64,000 nucleotides of DNA from a virus. Below the pieces are notes generated by a model. It did no database searches. It worked only from the letters and a program-made list of their open reading frames with translations, and was not told where the DNA came from. The DNA is taken from positions 1 through 64,000 of the IMG/VR virus record IMGVR_UViG_3300034095_002511; one strand, 5' to 3'. The translations under genes and the position numbers were made by a program. Of the stretch, positions 25,639-33,977 are shown one piece after another. Positions within the stretch are counted from its first letter, which is position 1, and every line of letters begins with the position of its first letter.

Positions 25639-25646
25639 GATAAATA
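25639..25646 (+). promoter_or_regulatory. T4-late-like promoter element GATAAATA
   Basis: GATAAATA lies 28 bases before the ATG of the DUF5872-like gene, in a 64-base gap between genes. Here a Shine-Dalgarno sequence (TAGGATAAT) also precedes the ATG. It matches the T4 late consensus TATAAATA in seven of eight positions. Confidence 0.35.
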
Positions 25647-25674
25647 GATTAAACTTAAAGATTAATAGGATAAT

Positions 25675-26091
25675 ATGAAATTTAGTGAATGGCTAGAATT
25701 GCGTGAAGAAAAAGATGCTTGTTACCACAAGGTAAAAAGCAGATATGATGTTTTTCCCAGTGCTTATGCTAGTGGTGCGCTAGTCAAATGTCGTAAAGTT
25801 GGTGCTTCTAATTGGGGCAATTCCAAAAAAAAATCAAATATGAATGAAGACACTTTTAAAGCAGAAAAAGAAAAAGGTCTTCATGGATGGTTTAGCAGAA
25901 ATAAAGGTAAAGGTTGGATTGATTGTAAAGCCAGTAAAAAAGGGAACCTTGTTCCTTGTGGCCGTAAAAAAGCTGGCAAAGGTACTGAAAGAAAATATCC
26001 AGCTTGCAGACCAACATTATCAGCATGTACAAAAACTGGCGTTAAAAGAAAGAAAACTAGTAAACCAATTTCTTGGAAAAAAGAAAAATAA
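25675..26091 (+). CDS. DUF5872-like basic protein with capsid-targeting-like N-terminus
   Basis: The 138-residue, Lys/Cys-rich protein starts MKFSEWLELREE, resembling the F-x-x-[FWY]-L-x-x-x-E capsid-targeting peptide. Then CYHKVKSRYDVFPSAYASGA followed by LVKCRKVGASNWG, a block I recognise from many T4-like marine phage proteins (DUF5872 type), and WFSRNKGKGWIDCKASKKG with C-P-x-R repeats. A role inside the virion, perhaps DNA-binding given the charge, is likely but unproven. A second frame on the same strand (25844-26131) is a shadow. Confidence 0.7.
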   Translation: MKFSEWLELREEKDACYHKVKSRYDVFPSAYASGALVKCRKVGASNWGNSKKKSNMNEDTFKAEKEKGLHGWFSRNKGKGWIDCKASKKGNLVPCGRKKAGKGTERKYPACRPTLSACTKTGVKRKKTSKPISWKKEK

Positions 26092-26125
26092 TTTAATTGT
26101 TGAAAATTTATCTTTTTGTTATCAT

Positions 26126-26146
26126 TCGTAATTACTTGATTTACGA
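26126..26146. repeat. Inverted repeat TCGTAA-N9-TTACGA
   Basis: Six-base perfect arms flank nine bases just before the ribosome site of the phosphoesterase gene. The TTACGA/TCGTAA half-sites recur in the two intergenic gaps at 35632 and 37620, suggesting a common DNA-binding protein. Confidence 0.4.
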
Positions 26147-26155
26147 GGATAATAA

Positions 26156-26950
26156 ATGTGGTTTTTTACTGCCGACTTGCATTTGAATCATAGTAACATC
26201 ATCAAGTATTGCAATAGGCCATTTTGTTCAAAAATCGAACAAGATATGCTTGATTTAGTAAACAAAAAAGTAATTCCAATTTCCGATGTTGTAATAAGCA
26301 AAGAATCTACTGATTTAATGACTGATTCGATTATCGATTCGATAAATTCTGTTGTTTCAAGAAAAGATAATTTAGTTATTATTGGAGATTTTTGTCACAC
26401 AAAGAATAAAGATAGAGATTTAGATATTAAGAAATTAAGAGATAGAATCAATTGTTTTAATGTGTATTTAATACTTGGAAATCATGATGATCGTAAATAC
26501 ATGAGTAAATATTTCACTTGCTATGATCAATATACATTTAAAATTGATGGACAAGTTGTTTTTACCTTTCATTATCCTTGTAGATCATGGGATAAAAAAT
26601 CTTATGGCTCTTGGATGCTTTATGGTCATACACATGGCTTTCTCTCTCCAGAAGATGATGGAATGGTACTTGAATGTGATGCTAAATTATATAGAGATAG
26701 TTTTGCATCTATCTTAAATGTTTCTCAAAATGATGATACTGTAAATCGTTTGATTGATGTCATTTCTTTATCTAAAGGCAACAATCTAACCATGGATGTT
26801 GGTGTTGATAATTTAAGGCCAAATATTTCATTTGGAACACCTTGGAGCATGGATGAAATATCAAATGTCATGAAAGCTAAAACAGATAGAAATAATAATT
26901 TGCAAAACCTGTTGAAGAATTTTAAAAACTTTGGTACTATTCAAAAATAG
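26156..26950 (+). CDS. Calcineurin-like metallophosphoesterase
   Basis: The 264-residue protein has the metal-binding motifs in order: DLHLNHSN (DxH; about 6-13), GDFCH (about 77-81), LGNHDD (about 103-108), FHYP and YGHTHG (about 157-162). These make the two-metal site of calcineurin-like phosphoesterases of the phage/YfcE-like type. An insert between the first two motifs (about 30-70) is longer than usual. Substrate is unknown; nucleic acid or nucleotide phosphoesters are possible. GAGG precedes the ATG. Confidence 0.88.
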   Translation: MWFFTADLHLNHSNIIKYCNRPFCSKIEQDMLDLVNKKVIPISDVVISKESTDLMTDSIIDSINSVVSRKDNLVIIGDFCHTKNKDRDLDIKKLRDRINCFNVYLILGNHDDRKYMSKYFTCYDQYTFKIDGQVVFTFHYPCRSWDKKSYGSWMLYGHTHGFLSPEDDGMVLECDAKLYRDSFASILNVSQNDDTVNRLIDVISLSKGNNLTMDVGVDNLRPNISFGTPWSMDEISNVMKAKTDRNNNLQNLLKNFKNFGTIQK

Positions 26951-26959
26951 GAGATAACA

Positions 26960-27154
26960 ATGAAAAGCAAATTAAACATCATGGATAGAAGCGGTATCGT
27001 AAACTGTTTGGGTTGGTGCAATAAACAATTTCGTAGCCCTGATAAGTTTACGATTAGATTTTGCTCAAAGTGTTCTGAGAGAAAAGAAAGTGAAGTTAAA
27101 AAAAATGGCACTAATTCTAAATCAGTAGCATTGGATTCTTATCATGATGATTAA
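26960..27154 (+). CDS. Small zinc-finger-like protein (64 aa)
   Basis: AGGAG lies upstream. Cys pairs CLGWC (about 16-20) and CSKC (about 35-38) with an intervening basic stretch suggest a treble-clef or ribbon zinc finger. The rest is hydrophilic. Likely nucleic-acid or protein binding; no family. Confidence 0.5.
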   Translation: MKSKLNIMDRSGIVNCLGWCNKQFRSPDKFTIRFCSKCSERKESEVKKNGTNSKSVALDSYHDD

Positions 27155-27536
27155 TCTTTTGTTTTGCTTTATAGTATTTTATGCTGATAAAGATAAAGCA
27201 ATTGATCTTCCATTTTTGAAAGCAGATGCGATCAGTTCAAATCATGTCTTGATTAATTATAACTGTATCGACAAATTGATCAAATCAAAAGGATTTATAC
27301 CAGTATATTGGAAGGATGAGTATGTTGGCCTTGGCATGGTTAGCTCGATTGATAAAGATGGTTGGGTTTATTCCAAGGTTTATTTGATTAAAAAAATTGA
27401 CGAAGAATATTATTTGAGAGCAAATTATAAAGTCGTAAATTCAAAATTCAATCAAGATGGCTGCTATTGGCAGATCAATGATTGTTATGTGACTAAATTT
27501 GTTTTCATAAAAAATGGCAGTAGGTTTGACCAATGA
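27144..27536 (+). CDS. Hypothetical exported protein
   Basis: ATG codons at 27144 and 27147 both overlap the previous gene. The 130-residue product has a short hydrophobic N-terminus (INLLFCFIVFYA) that could be a signal peptide and a beta-rich body. It overlaps the glycosyltransferase start by four bases. Function unknown. Confidence 0.45.
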   Translation: MMINLLFCFIVFYADKDKAIDLPFLKADAISSNHVLINYNCIDKLIKSKGFIPVYWKDEYVGLGMVSSIDKDGWVYSKVYLIKKIDEEYYLRANYKVVNSKFNQDGCYWQINDCYVTKFVFIKNGSRFDQ

Positions 27537-28381
27537 ACAACAAGTGTTGTGTTTATGTTTTAAATGAAAATCCAATTTACAATGCTATGTTTAGTGTTTC
27601 TGTTAGAACATTTAGAAAGCACAATCCAAAAATCCCAATTACTTTATTTTATGTAAATGACCTAAATAAAGATTCTTGGGAACAAACAAATAAGTTATTT
27701 AAAGATATATCTCCAGAATATACGAAAAGGTTTATGTTATTTCGCCAAGAAGACATTTTCAGCCTTGTTAAAAGTTTGGACATAAATCTTATAGAAATTA
27801 ATGATCTTCCATACAAATCACAAAATTATGTTTCCATACAAAGGTGCATATTTGAGAATTATGATTTTGATGACGCAATTCTTTTAGATGTAGACACATT
27901 CTGTTTCAGATCAATTGATTTCATTTTCGAAAAATATTCTAATTATGAATTTGTAGCTTGTCCTTTAGTTGGGATTAACAATGGAACTATTTCTAAGCAA
28001 AAAATGCGATTTATCTATTTTAATGGTGACAATTTAGAGAAACAAACATTAATGCCATTTAATTCTGGCGTAGTTTTTTGGAAGGGTAATTTACTAAAAG
28101 AATACGGAAAGCAGGTTTTGCAGTATTGTAATAATCTACTGTACAAAAAACACCCAATGTCAGATATGATGTATGCGTTACGAGAAGATGGAAGAAATAG
28201 AGAAGAAGTTGCATGTAATCTTTTTGTTCTTGAAAATAAAATAAAAAATTCATTTTTTGATACTGAAGATGTTTCTGTATTTGAATACAGTCAAGACCTA
28301 GCTATACTTCACTCAACAAGCAGTGCATTCCCTTATTTGTTCTCTAAATTGGCTTTTGAAGGTAAGTTGGTCGAAAACTAA
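27533..28381 (+). CDS. GT8-like glycosyltransferase
   Basis: The 282-residue protein fits the GT-A nucleotide-sugar transferases that use a retaining GT8-like plan: CCVYVLNENPIYNAMFSVSV at the start, an ILLDVDTFCF segment (about 119-128) with the DVD metal site, and FNSGVVFWKGN (about 182-192), the acceptor-side loop typical of the family. No membrane segment. It is the end of a co-directional run. Sugar specificity unknown. Confidence 0.7.
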   Translation: MNNKCCVYVLNENPIYNAMFSVSVRTFRKHNPKIPITLFYVNDLNKDSWEQTNKLFKDISPEYTKRFMLFRQEDIFSLVKSLDINLIEINDLPYKSQNYVSIQRCIFENYDFDDAILLDVDTFCFRSIDFIFEKYSNYEFVACPLVGINNGTISKQKMRFIYFNGDNLEKQTLMPFNSGVVFWKGNLLKEYGKQVLQYCNNLLYKKHPMSDMMYALREDGRNREEVACNLFVLENKIKNSFFDTEDVSVFEYSQDLAILHSTSSAFPYLFSKLAFEGKLVEN

Positions 28382-28470
28382 TTCTCACCAAAAGACACAC
28401 TTTTAAAATCAAAATAGGCTTTAAAAGGTTATATATTTTAGTAGTTTACTTTTGCAAAAGGAGAAAAATT

Positions 28471-28689
28471 ATGGCTACTTATACTGTAGAATTATCACCA
28501 GCTTTGGTGAATCTTGGAACTGAAGGGTCTTTGGATACATCTGTTACTGGTGGTAACTCAATTCAACGATCCGTTCATGGGATTTATTTTCATTCAGGCG
28601 GTGAGTTTAAAATGGCAGGTCGCATTTTAGATGGTGGAACTTTCACCGATACTGTTGCAACCGTTGCCGATCTTGATTTTATTGTTTAA
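28471..28689 (+). CDS. Small hypothetical protein, probably well expressed
   Basis: AAAAGGAG lies seven bases before the ATG. The 72-residue protein is beta-rich (YTVELSPALVNLGTEGSLDT) with balanced, less AT-skewed codons than its neighbours. It stands alone between two glycosyltransferases and is followed by inverted repeats. Such isolated short genes with strong ribosome sites often code abundant structural proteins. No family recognised. Confidence 0.6.
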   Translation: MATYTVELSPALVNLGTEGSLDTSVTGGNSIQRSVHGIYFHSGGEFKMAGRILDGGTFTDTVATVADLDFIV

Positions 28690-28752
28690 TCTTAATTTTA
28701 AGATTATATGCAAAAAGAAGCCTATTACAATAATGTTGTGGTGGGCTTCTTT
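28687..28752 (+). terminator. Paired inverted repeats after the 28471 gene
   Basis: A perfect palindrome TAATCTTAA-TT-TTAAGATTA (28687-28706) includes the stop codon. It is followed by a stem AAAGAAGCC (28714-28722) / GGCTTCTTT (28744-28752) with a 21-base loop that itself can pair weakly. The U-run is short (TTT), so this could be a weak terminator or a transcript-stabilising hairpin. Confidence 0.45.
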
Positions 28753-28767
28753 AAATTAAGGCTAAGT

Positions 28768-29508
28768 ATGATATCTGTAGTGATACCAGTATGTAATACT
28801 AATTCTTTTTGGCTAAAAGAAGCCGTTGATTCTATTTTGAATCAAACATTTAAAAAAATAGAAGTAATTATTGTGGATAATGGATCAAATTCCAAAGACA
28901 CAAAAAGTTTATTAGGTTATTTTCACAAAAACAACAATATAAAAGTAATTCATCTTAAACATAATTTTGGCATTTCTTTTGGTTGCAATAAAGGGATACA
29001 AGAATCACAATTCGATTTGATCGCAAGAATGGATGCAGATGATTTTTCTCTTCCAAAAAGACTTTTTAAGCAATTTGATTATTTGCAAAGAAATCCAAAT
29101 GTTGATTTGGTTGGAAGTAATCTTACATTTATGGTCGCAAATAATACAAGATGGATACTAAAGAACAAAACAGATCATCCTCATATAATCACTAAAAAAA
29201 TCGCCAATTCAAGCCTTTGGTTTATAAACCATCCAACAGTTTTGTTTAAAAAAAAATCTGTATTAGATGTTGGTGGGTATGACGAATCTCCAAATTGTAT
29301 AGTTGAGGATTATGAACTTTGGATTAGAATGCTGCAAAACGATAAGATATTGCACAATATGCCAGAATCCTTACTTTATTACAGGCAACACGATAAGAGC
29401 TATACAAAAAGTTTTCGTGTAAATCAAAAACTATGGCAAATTCAAATACAGAAAAAATTATTTGAATACACTGATTTTAAACAATATAAAAGAATTACTA
29501 TTTTATAA
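28768..29508 (+). CDS. GT2 family glycosyltransferase
   Basis: Codons run back to 28708, but that part encodes the hairpin after the previous gene, so ATG 28768 is preferred (246 residues). The sequence is a classic GT2: ISVVIPVCNTNSFWLKEAVD, VEVIIVDNGS-type strand, NFGISFGCNKGIQ, IARMDADDFSLPKR with the DADD metal site, and INHPTVLFKKK...VEDYELWIRM, where ED is the usual acid pair. Predicted inverting transferase; substrates unknown. Confidence 0.85.
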   Translation: MISVVIPVCNTNSFWLKEAVDSILNQTFKKIEVIIVDNGSNSKDTKSLLGYFHKNNNIKVIHLKHNFGISFGCNKGIQESQFDLIARMDADDFSLPKRLFKQFDYLQRNPNVDLVGSNLTFMVANNTRWILKNKTDHPHIITKKIANSSLWFINHPTVLFKKKSVLDVGGYDESPNCIVEDYELWIRMLQNDKILHNMPESLLYYRQHDKSYTKSFRVNQKLWQIQIQKKLFEYTDFKQYKRITIL

Positions 29509-29529
29509 AAGAACTAGAGGTATCAAATT

Positions 29530-29760
29530 ATGTCTGATGAGTTTAACATTAAGCAAATTTTTGCAATTAGCATTGCTGTTGTGTGTTTGGTAATTATTTA
29601 CGCTGTCATATTAACCTTGCCAGTTTGGTGGTTGTGGAATTCTTTAATACCAGAAATAACACAAGGAAGATTGACCGAAATTACTTTTACACAGGCACTT
29701 AAAATGAATTTATTATTTGGTTTTTGTTTTAGGATATGGTTTCCTTATACAAAAAAATAG
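29530..29760 (+). CDS. Small membrane protein, LWNSLIP-type
   Basis: The 76-residue protein has two hydrophobic helices (about 9-34 and 55-72) joined by LWNSLIPEITQGRLTEITF. The LWNxLxP...ITxxQAL pattern occurs in a small uncharacterised membrane-protein family of bacteria and phages. AGAGG lies upstream. Function unknown. Confidence 0.6.
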   Translation: MSDEFNIKQIFAISIAVVCLVIIYAVILTLPVWWLWNSLIPEITQGRLTEITFTQALKMNLLFGFCFRIWFPYTKK

Positions 29761-29768
29761 AAATTCAT

Positions 29769-29797
29769 TTTACTTTCGTTTAAGTGTTTGGTATATT
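29769..29797 (+). promoter_or_regulatory. Sigma-70-like promoter TTTACT-N17-TATATT
   Basis: TTTACT (29769-29774) and TATATT (29792-29797) are 17 bases apart, with TGG just before the -10 (extended -10). It would drive the Cys-rich secreted protein at 29843. The flanking ATTTTACTTTCGTT is identical to a stretch at 35497-35510. Confidence 0.5.
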
Positions 29798-29842
29798 GTT
29801 TGTGGTTAGTTTGTTTCCTACTTTTTTTCAAAGGAGTGAAAG

Positions 29843-30127
29843 ATGAAGTATCTTTCAGTTTTGGTTTTGGCAGTTGCTTTTAGTGTAAGTTCCGCTGAAG
29901 CAGGATGTCGTGGCGGTTTGCTTGGTGGCAAGTTGCGAAGTAAGTCATGTGGTTCTTCTTGCAAGACCACAACTTCTTGCAAGACTACAACTTCTGGTTG
30001 TGGAGCAAAACTGCTTCATGGTCGTAGCTCTTGTGGCTCTAGTGGGTGTTCTACCGAACCTGCTAAAGCAGCAGAGGCTCCAAAGGGTGCAGAAAAGCCA
30101 AAAGTCGTTGCACCTAGCACTAAGTAA
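29843..30127 (+). CDS. Secreted Cys-rich protein
   Basis: The 94-residue protein has a textbook signal peptide (MKYLSVLVLAVAFSVSSAEA, cleavage after AEA) followed by a Cys-, Gly- and Ser-rich part with a tandem SCKTTT-SCKTTT repeat (18-bp direct repeat in DNA, about 29957-29992) and an Ala/Lys/Pro tail. Codons are richer in G and C than in the neighbours, the ribosome site AAAGGAG is strong, and it has its own promoter and terminator, so it looks highly expressed. Many planctomycetes encode proteins of this style; it may have been acquired from a host. Function unknown. Confidence 0.75.
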   Translation: MKYLSVLVLAVAFSVSSAEAGCRGGLLGGKLRSKSCGSSCKTTTSCKTTTSGCGAKLLHGRSSCGSSGCSTEPAKAAEAPKGAEKPKVVAPSTK

Positions 30128-30153
30128 TTTTTGTTGTTAAAAATTGTCAAACC

Positions 30154-30184
30154 AAGGAGTGTTGAAAAACGCTCCTTTTTTTTT
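30154..30184 (+). terminator. Rho-independent terminator
   Basis: Stem GGAGTGTT (30156-30163) / AACGCTCC (30168-30175) with a GAAA loop and one G-T pair, followed by nine T residues. It closes the unit of the Cys-rich secreted protein. Confidence 0.9.
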
Positions 30185-30191
30185 GTTTCAT

Positions 30192-30200
30192 GCATAAATA
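30192..30200 (+). promoter_or_regulatory. T4-late-like promoter element GCATAAATA, 4 bp before an ATG
   Basis: GCATAAATA ends four bases before ATG 30205, directly after the terminator of the previous gene, and there is no Shine-Dalgarno sequence. The terminator means the downstream gene needs its own promoter, which strengthens the case. Same layout as at 7641. Confidence 0.5.
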
Positions 30201-30204
30201 ATAT

Positions 30205-30561
30205 ATGAAAGATTTTTCGTTTAAAAACTGGTTTAAAATCAATGAAGGTAAAACATCTGGAAAAACTGGTTTGTACCCTCTAGGGTATGGAGGCATTGGA
30301 CTTTACCCATTGCAAACATATTTGCCTAGTTCTGCTGATGCTCTTTTGTATATTAGTTTGGACAATAGGCTTTACGATAACGGTGATGGCCCTCCATTTA
30401 GTATTAAGCACATACCAGGAGAGCCAAAGAATTATGGCGATGGCAATAATGGCACTAAAGCCCCATTTGATATAAGACATATATCAGGACCAGAGCCAAT
30501 TAAGAAGTTTTATACAGCAAAGGATAACTATCCTTTTTCAATAACTCATATTAAAAAATAA
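30205..30561 (+). CDS. Hypothetical protein with capsid-targeting-like N-terminus
   Basis: The 118-residue protein begins MKDFSFKNWFKINEG, matching the F-x-x-W-F-x-x-x-E plan of T4-type capsid targeting. Short repeats follow: GLYPLGYGGIGLYPL and three copies of PF-[SD]-I-[KRT]-HI (about 68, 89, 111). Low hydrophobicity and repeated Gly/Pro suggest an extended protein. With a late-promoter-like element in front, it is a candidate internal virion protein. Confidence 0.5.
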   Translation: MKDFSFKNWFKINEGKTSGKTGLYPLGYGGIGLYPLQTYLPSSADALLYISLDNRLYDNGDGPPFSIKHIPGEPKNYGDGNNGTKAPFDIRHISGPEPIKKFYTAKDNYPFSITHIKK

Positions 30562-30852
30562 TTATCTTTTTTCGAACAAAAAAGTAATATTTTGATCTTG
30601 ATTAGAAATCCAAATAACATCTTTATTGCTCTCATTTTGCGACTTCCCAGCATGAATGGTTTCCATGTTAGAAAATTGATTTTGATAAGATTTTGGAATT
30701 AAGGATAATGCGGCATCCAATTCAATTCTTTGGCTTGTTTCTTTCAAGTTTGGGAATTGATCATTGTTGTATGTTCCTATAAAGGCATAATCGCCTTCTG
30801 GTGCTTCTACAGCTTGTCTAAAGCTCATCCATTCATAAAAATTTGTCAACAT
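30562..30852 (-). CDS. Hypothetical protein
   Basis: This leftward 96-residue gene converges with the preceding one, with their stops adjacent. It begins MLTNFYEWMSFRQ, loosely like the capsid-targeting peptides, but uses an ordinary ribosome site (AGAAGG). The rest is hydrophilic with no motif. Function unknown. Confidence 0.5.
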   Translation of the reverse strand: MLTNFYEWMSFRQAVEAPEGDYAFIGTYNNDQFPNLKETSQRIELDAALSLIPKSYQNQFSNMETIHAGKSQNESNKDVIWISNQDQNITFLFEKR

Positions 30853-30915
30853 AATGTGCCTTCTCTTATAATAAAAAACAATTGCTTACTTAGTTATTGC
30901 GAGGAATATATTTAA

Positions 30916-31893
30916 ATGAATAAAATTATGAAAATTTCCGATTCTAGATGGGCAAAAACACCAGAAAAGAAGAAGAAAATTAGCCAAGATAGAAAGTATA
31001 TTTGGCTAGATACTGAAAATAATTGGGAAGAAGTAGAGATTCGCAAATTTGAAACATCTCCATCTTATGGCGAATTAACCATAAAATCTCCATGGGAAGG
31101 ATCATGTGATAAAAAGCCTTGGGAATATAAAGCAACAGCGGTCATACCTTGCTTGAATACATCAGAAACATTGAGGACTTGCATTGAGTTGTTGCGATTG
31201 CAAACAGAAAGACCATACATCATGATCATTGATACTGGAAGTAGAAGCGATCATTTGGATAGTGTATTGGATCTTCGAGATGAGGATGTAGAGGTTCATA
31301 CAATTGCTTTGAACGGAGTTATGCATCCAAGTGATTACCCAGCCATGGCTATGGATTTGGCTATGACATTATGTAGAACTCCATATTTGTTTGCCACACA
31401 TGCCGATGTATTTTTAAAGCGTAATGATTTTATAGATTATTTATTGAATATATGTAATGAGAAAACTCCAGTCGTAGGCTATGAAATAACTCCAAGAAAG
31501 CATGATGATTGGAGAGGTATGATTTCACACACTGCAAGCATGTATCACATGAAAACCATGGATAAAATTGGTTTTGCGTGGAGTTTGCGTAGACTTTGTA
31601 ATGAATATAATATTGTTGATTACAAGCCAGATCCAATGAGACCAAACTGGCCAGATACAGAAATACTTGGTAATTACATATTAAGAAAAAATAATATTGA
31701 AACAATTATAATTGGACATGAAGAAAATGAAAAAAGAACCAATGATTCCAATATAGATCACTTTAGAAGTTACACATCTGGAAAAATGTATAGTCCTCCT
31801 CATTTTAAGAAAACTAAAGAATGGTTTGAAGATGCCATGAAATTGGCAAGAATTAGAATTAAAGAATGGTCTAATTGTGATTTAAAATTATAG
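30916..31893 (+). CDS. GT2-like glycosyltransferase with N-terminal extension
   Basis: The 325-residue protein has a charged N-terminal extension (about 1-70) and then a GT-A core: ATAVIPCLNTSETLRTCIEL (about 73-92), IMIIDTGSRSDHLD, and FATHADVFLKR (about 159-169) with H-x-D-V in the DXD position. The C-terminal part has PNWPDTEILGNYILRKNN and HEENEKRTND. GAGG precedes the ATG. It belongs with the H-x-D-V glycosyltransferases of this window. Confidence 0.65.
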   Translation: MNKIMKISDSRWAKTPEKKKKISQDRKYIWLDTENNWEEVEIRKFETSPSYGELTIKSPWEGSCDKKPWEYKATAVIPCLNTSETLRTCIELLRLQTERPYIMIIDTGSRSDHLDSVLDLRDEDVEVHTIALNGVMHPSDYPAMAMDLAMTLCRTPYLFATHADVFLKRNDFIDYLLNICNEKTPVVGYEITPRKHDDWRGMISHTASMYHMKTMDKIGFAWSLRRLCNEYNIVDYKPDPMRPNWPDTEILGNYILRKNNIETIIIGHEENEKRTNDSNIDHFRSYTSGKMYSPPHFKKTKEWFEDAMKLARIRIKEWSNCDLKL

Positions 31894-31900
31894 ATACAAT

Positions 31901-32518
31901 ATGATACAAAATAGAAAAGTTTTAGTTTTAAACAAGTCGTGGCGACCAATTACTATTCTAACGCTTGAAAAAGCTCTAATAAAATTATTCAGTGAACATA
32001 AAGATGGTGAGCCAAAAGCTATAATTGTAGATTGTGCCAACGGATTTCAAACTCTTACTTGGGAAGATTGGTCTAAAGTAAGACCACAAGACGATGAAGA
32101 AAAGCTTAGAAGTGTAAATGCATCATTCAGAATACCATCAGTTATTCAGCTTACAAGATACGATAAAGTTCCAGCAAAAAAAGTTCATTATTGTAGAAAG
32201 ACAATTTACAAAAGAGACGAATACAAGTGCCAATATTGTGGTCAGAAGCCTAGCACAGAAGAATTATCTATAGATCATGTTATTCCTAGAAGTCATGGCG
32301 GTTTGACCACTTGGGAAAATTGCGTTTTAGCTTGTGTAAAGTGTAACACCAAAAAAGCGAATAGAAATCCGTTACAAGCCAATATGAAACTTTTAAAAGT
32401 ACCTAAGAAGCCTAAAATGAATGCTTTGAGATGTGATTATAAAATAAAAGATTGGGAAAGTTTTTTAGGTGTGGCTTATTGGATGATCGAATTAGATAAT
32501 GATAACGATGAAAAATAG
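31901..32518 (+). CDS. HNH endonuclease
   Basis: The 205-residue protein belongs to a widespread HNH family: an N-terminal VLNKSWRPITILTLEKAL, then YKRDEYKCQYCG (about 104-115), SIDHVIPRSHGG (about 124-135) and NCVLACVKCNTKKANR with zinc-holding CxxC pairs and the DH catalytic core. Such nucleases occur as host-genome factors and as mobile homing-type enzymes. No intron or inteins are evident around it. It starts eight bases after the glycosyltransferase. Confidence 0.88.
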   Translation: MIQNRKVLVLNKSWRPITILTLEKALIKLFSEHKDGEPKAIIVDCANGFQTLTWEDWSKVRPQDDEEKLRSVNASFRIPSVIQLTRYDKVPAKKVHYCRKTIYKRDEYKCQYCGQKPSTEELSIDHVIPRSHGGLTTWENCVLACVKCNTKKANRNPLQANMKLLKVPKKPKMNALRCDYKIKDWESFLGVAYWMIELDNDNDEK

Positions 32519-32520
32519 AT

Positions 32521-33396
32521 TCACGCCTTTAATTCAAAGTCAATAAACTCTACTTCTAATTTTTCTAATAAGTTTTTATCTATTTTGGTGAACTTTTTAA
32601 TTCTTTCTAAAACAACTTGGTTTTTAAGAAATGACACTTCTATTGATTTGGTGTAAATCTTATGGTTTAAAACTTTTAAATTTGATTCTTCAAAAAATCT
32701 TTTATATGAATCCATATCATCGGTTATTTTTCTTGTGAATTTATTGGATACACCTAGAGTTCCCAATTCATCATCTGAAAATATGAGATGCAAGAAAGCT
32801 TTGTTCATTTGTTGTGATAGGTGTGTTCCATTTCTTGATAGCCATGGATGACAACGAACAAACATTCTTCCTGTTTCTTTAGAAAGCATTTTTGCTAATT
32901 GTTTAATCCAGAAAACTGGCTTTTCTAAATGATCAATAACATCATTTAGAATGATAATATCAAATGGAGCTATCTGTTGGGCGACACGGAAATTGTCTGT
33001 GAAAATTACATTTGGGTCTAAAAGATTGGTGTCTGTAGACTGACAATCATCTAATTTGAAAGCAACAACAGTTTTGGCTCCAAATTTACTTTTTAACAAT
33101 GATGATAAATCACAATCACAACATCCAAATTCTAATATATTTTTATTTTTAACTGGTGTAGAAATTAATTCTCCAAATAATTTCATACTTTTTTGAGATT
33201 GTGTAAGTTTTGGACTTTCGGCTTCTGGCCAAGTATCTTTTTTGATTTCGTACCTTAAATCAGTCAATTCTTTCAGCTTATCTTCTTTTGATAAAGATCT
33301 AATACCAAGCGTATCAGTATCAAGAAACTTGGTGAAAAACTTAATCATATGTTCACAAGCTTTAATATATTGCTTTATTTGTTCTCTATTTTCCAT
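32521..33396 (-). CDS. SAM-dependent methyltransferase
   Basis: Codons extend to 33444, but ATG 33396 has AAAGGAAC upstream and gives 291 residues. A class I methyltransferase core is seen: ILEFGCCDCDLSSLL (SAM loop, GxGxG-like), VVAFKLDD acid, then FDIIILNDVIDHLEKP and FVRCHPWLSRNGTHLSQQMN. It is paralogous to the protein at 47167-48051. The acceptor is unknown; sugar or lipid-linked methylation would fit the surrounding glycosyltransferases. Confidence 0.75.
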   Translation of the reverse strand: MENREQIKQYIKACEHMIKFFTKFLDTDTLGIRSLSKEDKLKELTDLRYEIKKDTWPEAESPKLTQSQKSMKLFGELISTPVKNKNILEFGCCDCDLSSLLKSKFGAKTVVAFKLDDCQSTDTNLLDPNVIFTDNFRVAQQIAPFDIIILNDVIDHLEKPVFWIKQLAKMLSKETGRMFVRCHPWLSRNGTHLSQQMNKAFLHLIFSDDELGTLGVSNKFTRKITDDMDSYKRFFEESNLKVLNHKIYTKSIEVSFLKNQVVLERIKKFTKIDKNLLEKLEVEFIDFELKA

Positions 33397-33446
33397 TTTT
33401 TGTTCCTTTGTTTCTCTACTATTAAATAGTATAATGGAGAACAAAA

Positions 33447-33977
33447 ATGATTGATGGATTTGAAAAACAGATATACATTGGGATTGTTTTTGATATACAT
33501 GATTTCACATATAATAAAGATTCTGGTCTTAAATTCATAAAAAAAACATTTATGGATTTTTTTTCAAATATTGGAAGCAGTTCAAAGCTTTATGTTTCTG
33601 GGAATTCCAAATTACCGACTACTCATGGAGAAAGTGTAGCTCAATTAAATTCTTATCAGATAAAGGACAATGATTTGTTTGAAAAATCATTTAGAGATAC
33701 TTTATTTGGTGTTGGATCTCAAGAGGGTTGCAAAAAAATTATTTTTGTTTGTACCAATAAATTCAAACCTAATAACACCTATGCGTACAAAAACATTTTA
33801 AGAATGAATGAAGATAAAAATTTTAATTGTTCCGTTCATGTCCTTGAATTTTCCAAAAACTCGAAAGAACTTCAAGAAGCTGTAGAAGATAAAAAATCAA
33901 ATTATTATTGCATTTTAGAAATGAATTATTTTAATTCTATTTTGAAAGATATTACAAAGGAAATTAAAAATGGATGA
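33447..33977 (+). CDS. Hypothetical protein, possible vWA-like fold
   Basis: The 176-residue protein begins with a strand ending in an acid (YIGIVFDIHDFT), has an amphipathic helix, then a second strand (KLYVSG) and KKIIFVCTNKF, an order reminiscent of von Willebrand A domains, although the MIDAS DxSxS is not intact. No transmembrane segment. It overlaps the following glycosyltransferase by eight bases. Weak assignment. Confidence 0.4.
   Translation: MIDGFEKQIYIGIVFDIHDFTYNKDSGLKFIKKTFMDFFSNIGSSSKLYVSGNSKLPTTHGESVAQLNSYQIKDNDLFEKSFRDTLFGVGSQEGCKKIIFVCTNKFKPNNTYAYKNILRMNEDKNFNCSVHVLEFSKNSKELQEAVEDKKSNYYCILEMNYFNSILKDITKEIKNG

Noticed and set aside
25844-26131. Second gene overlapping the DUF5872-like gene in another frame
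   Set aside because: Low-complexity Lys/Leu-rich frame without ribosome site; the DUF5872-like frame explains the region.
28708-28767. N-terminal extension of the GT2 gene starting at 28708
   Set aside because: That stretch encodes the hairpin after the preceding gene and the GT2 domain starts at 28768.
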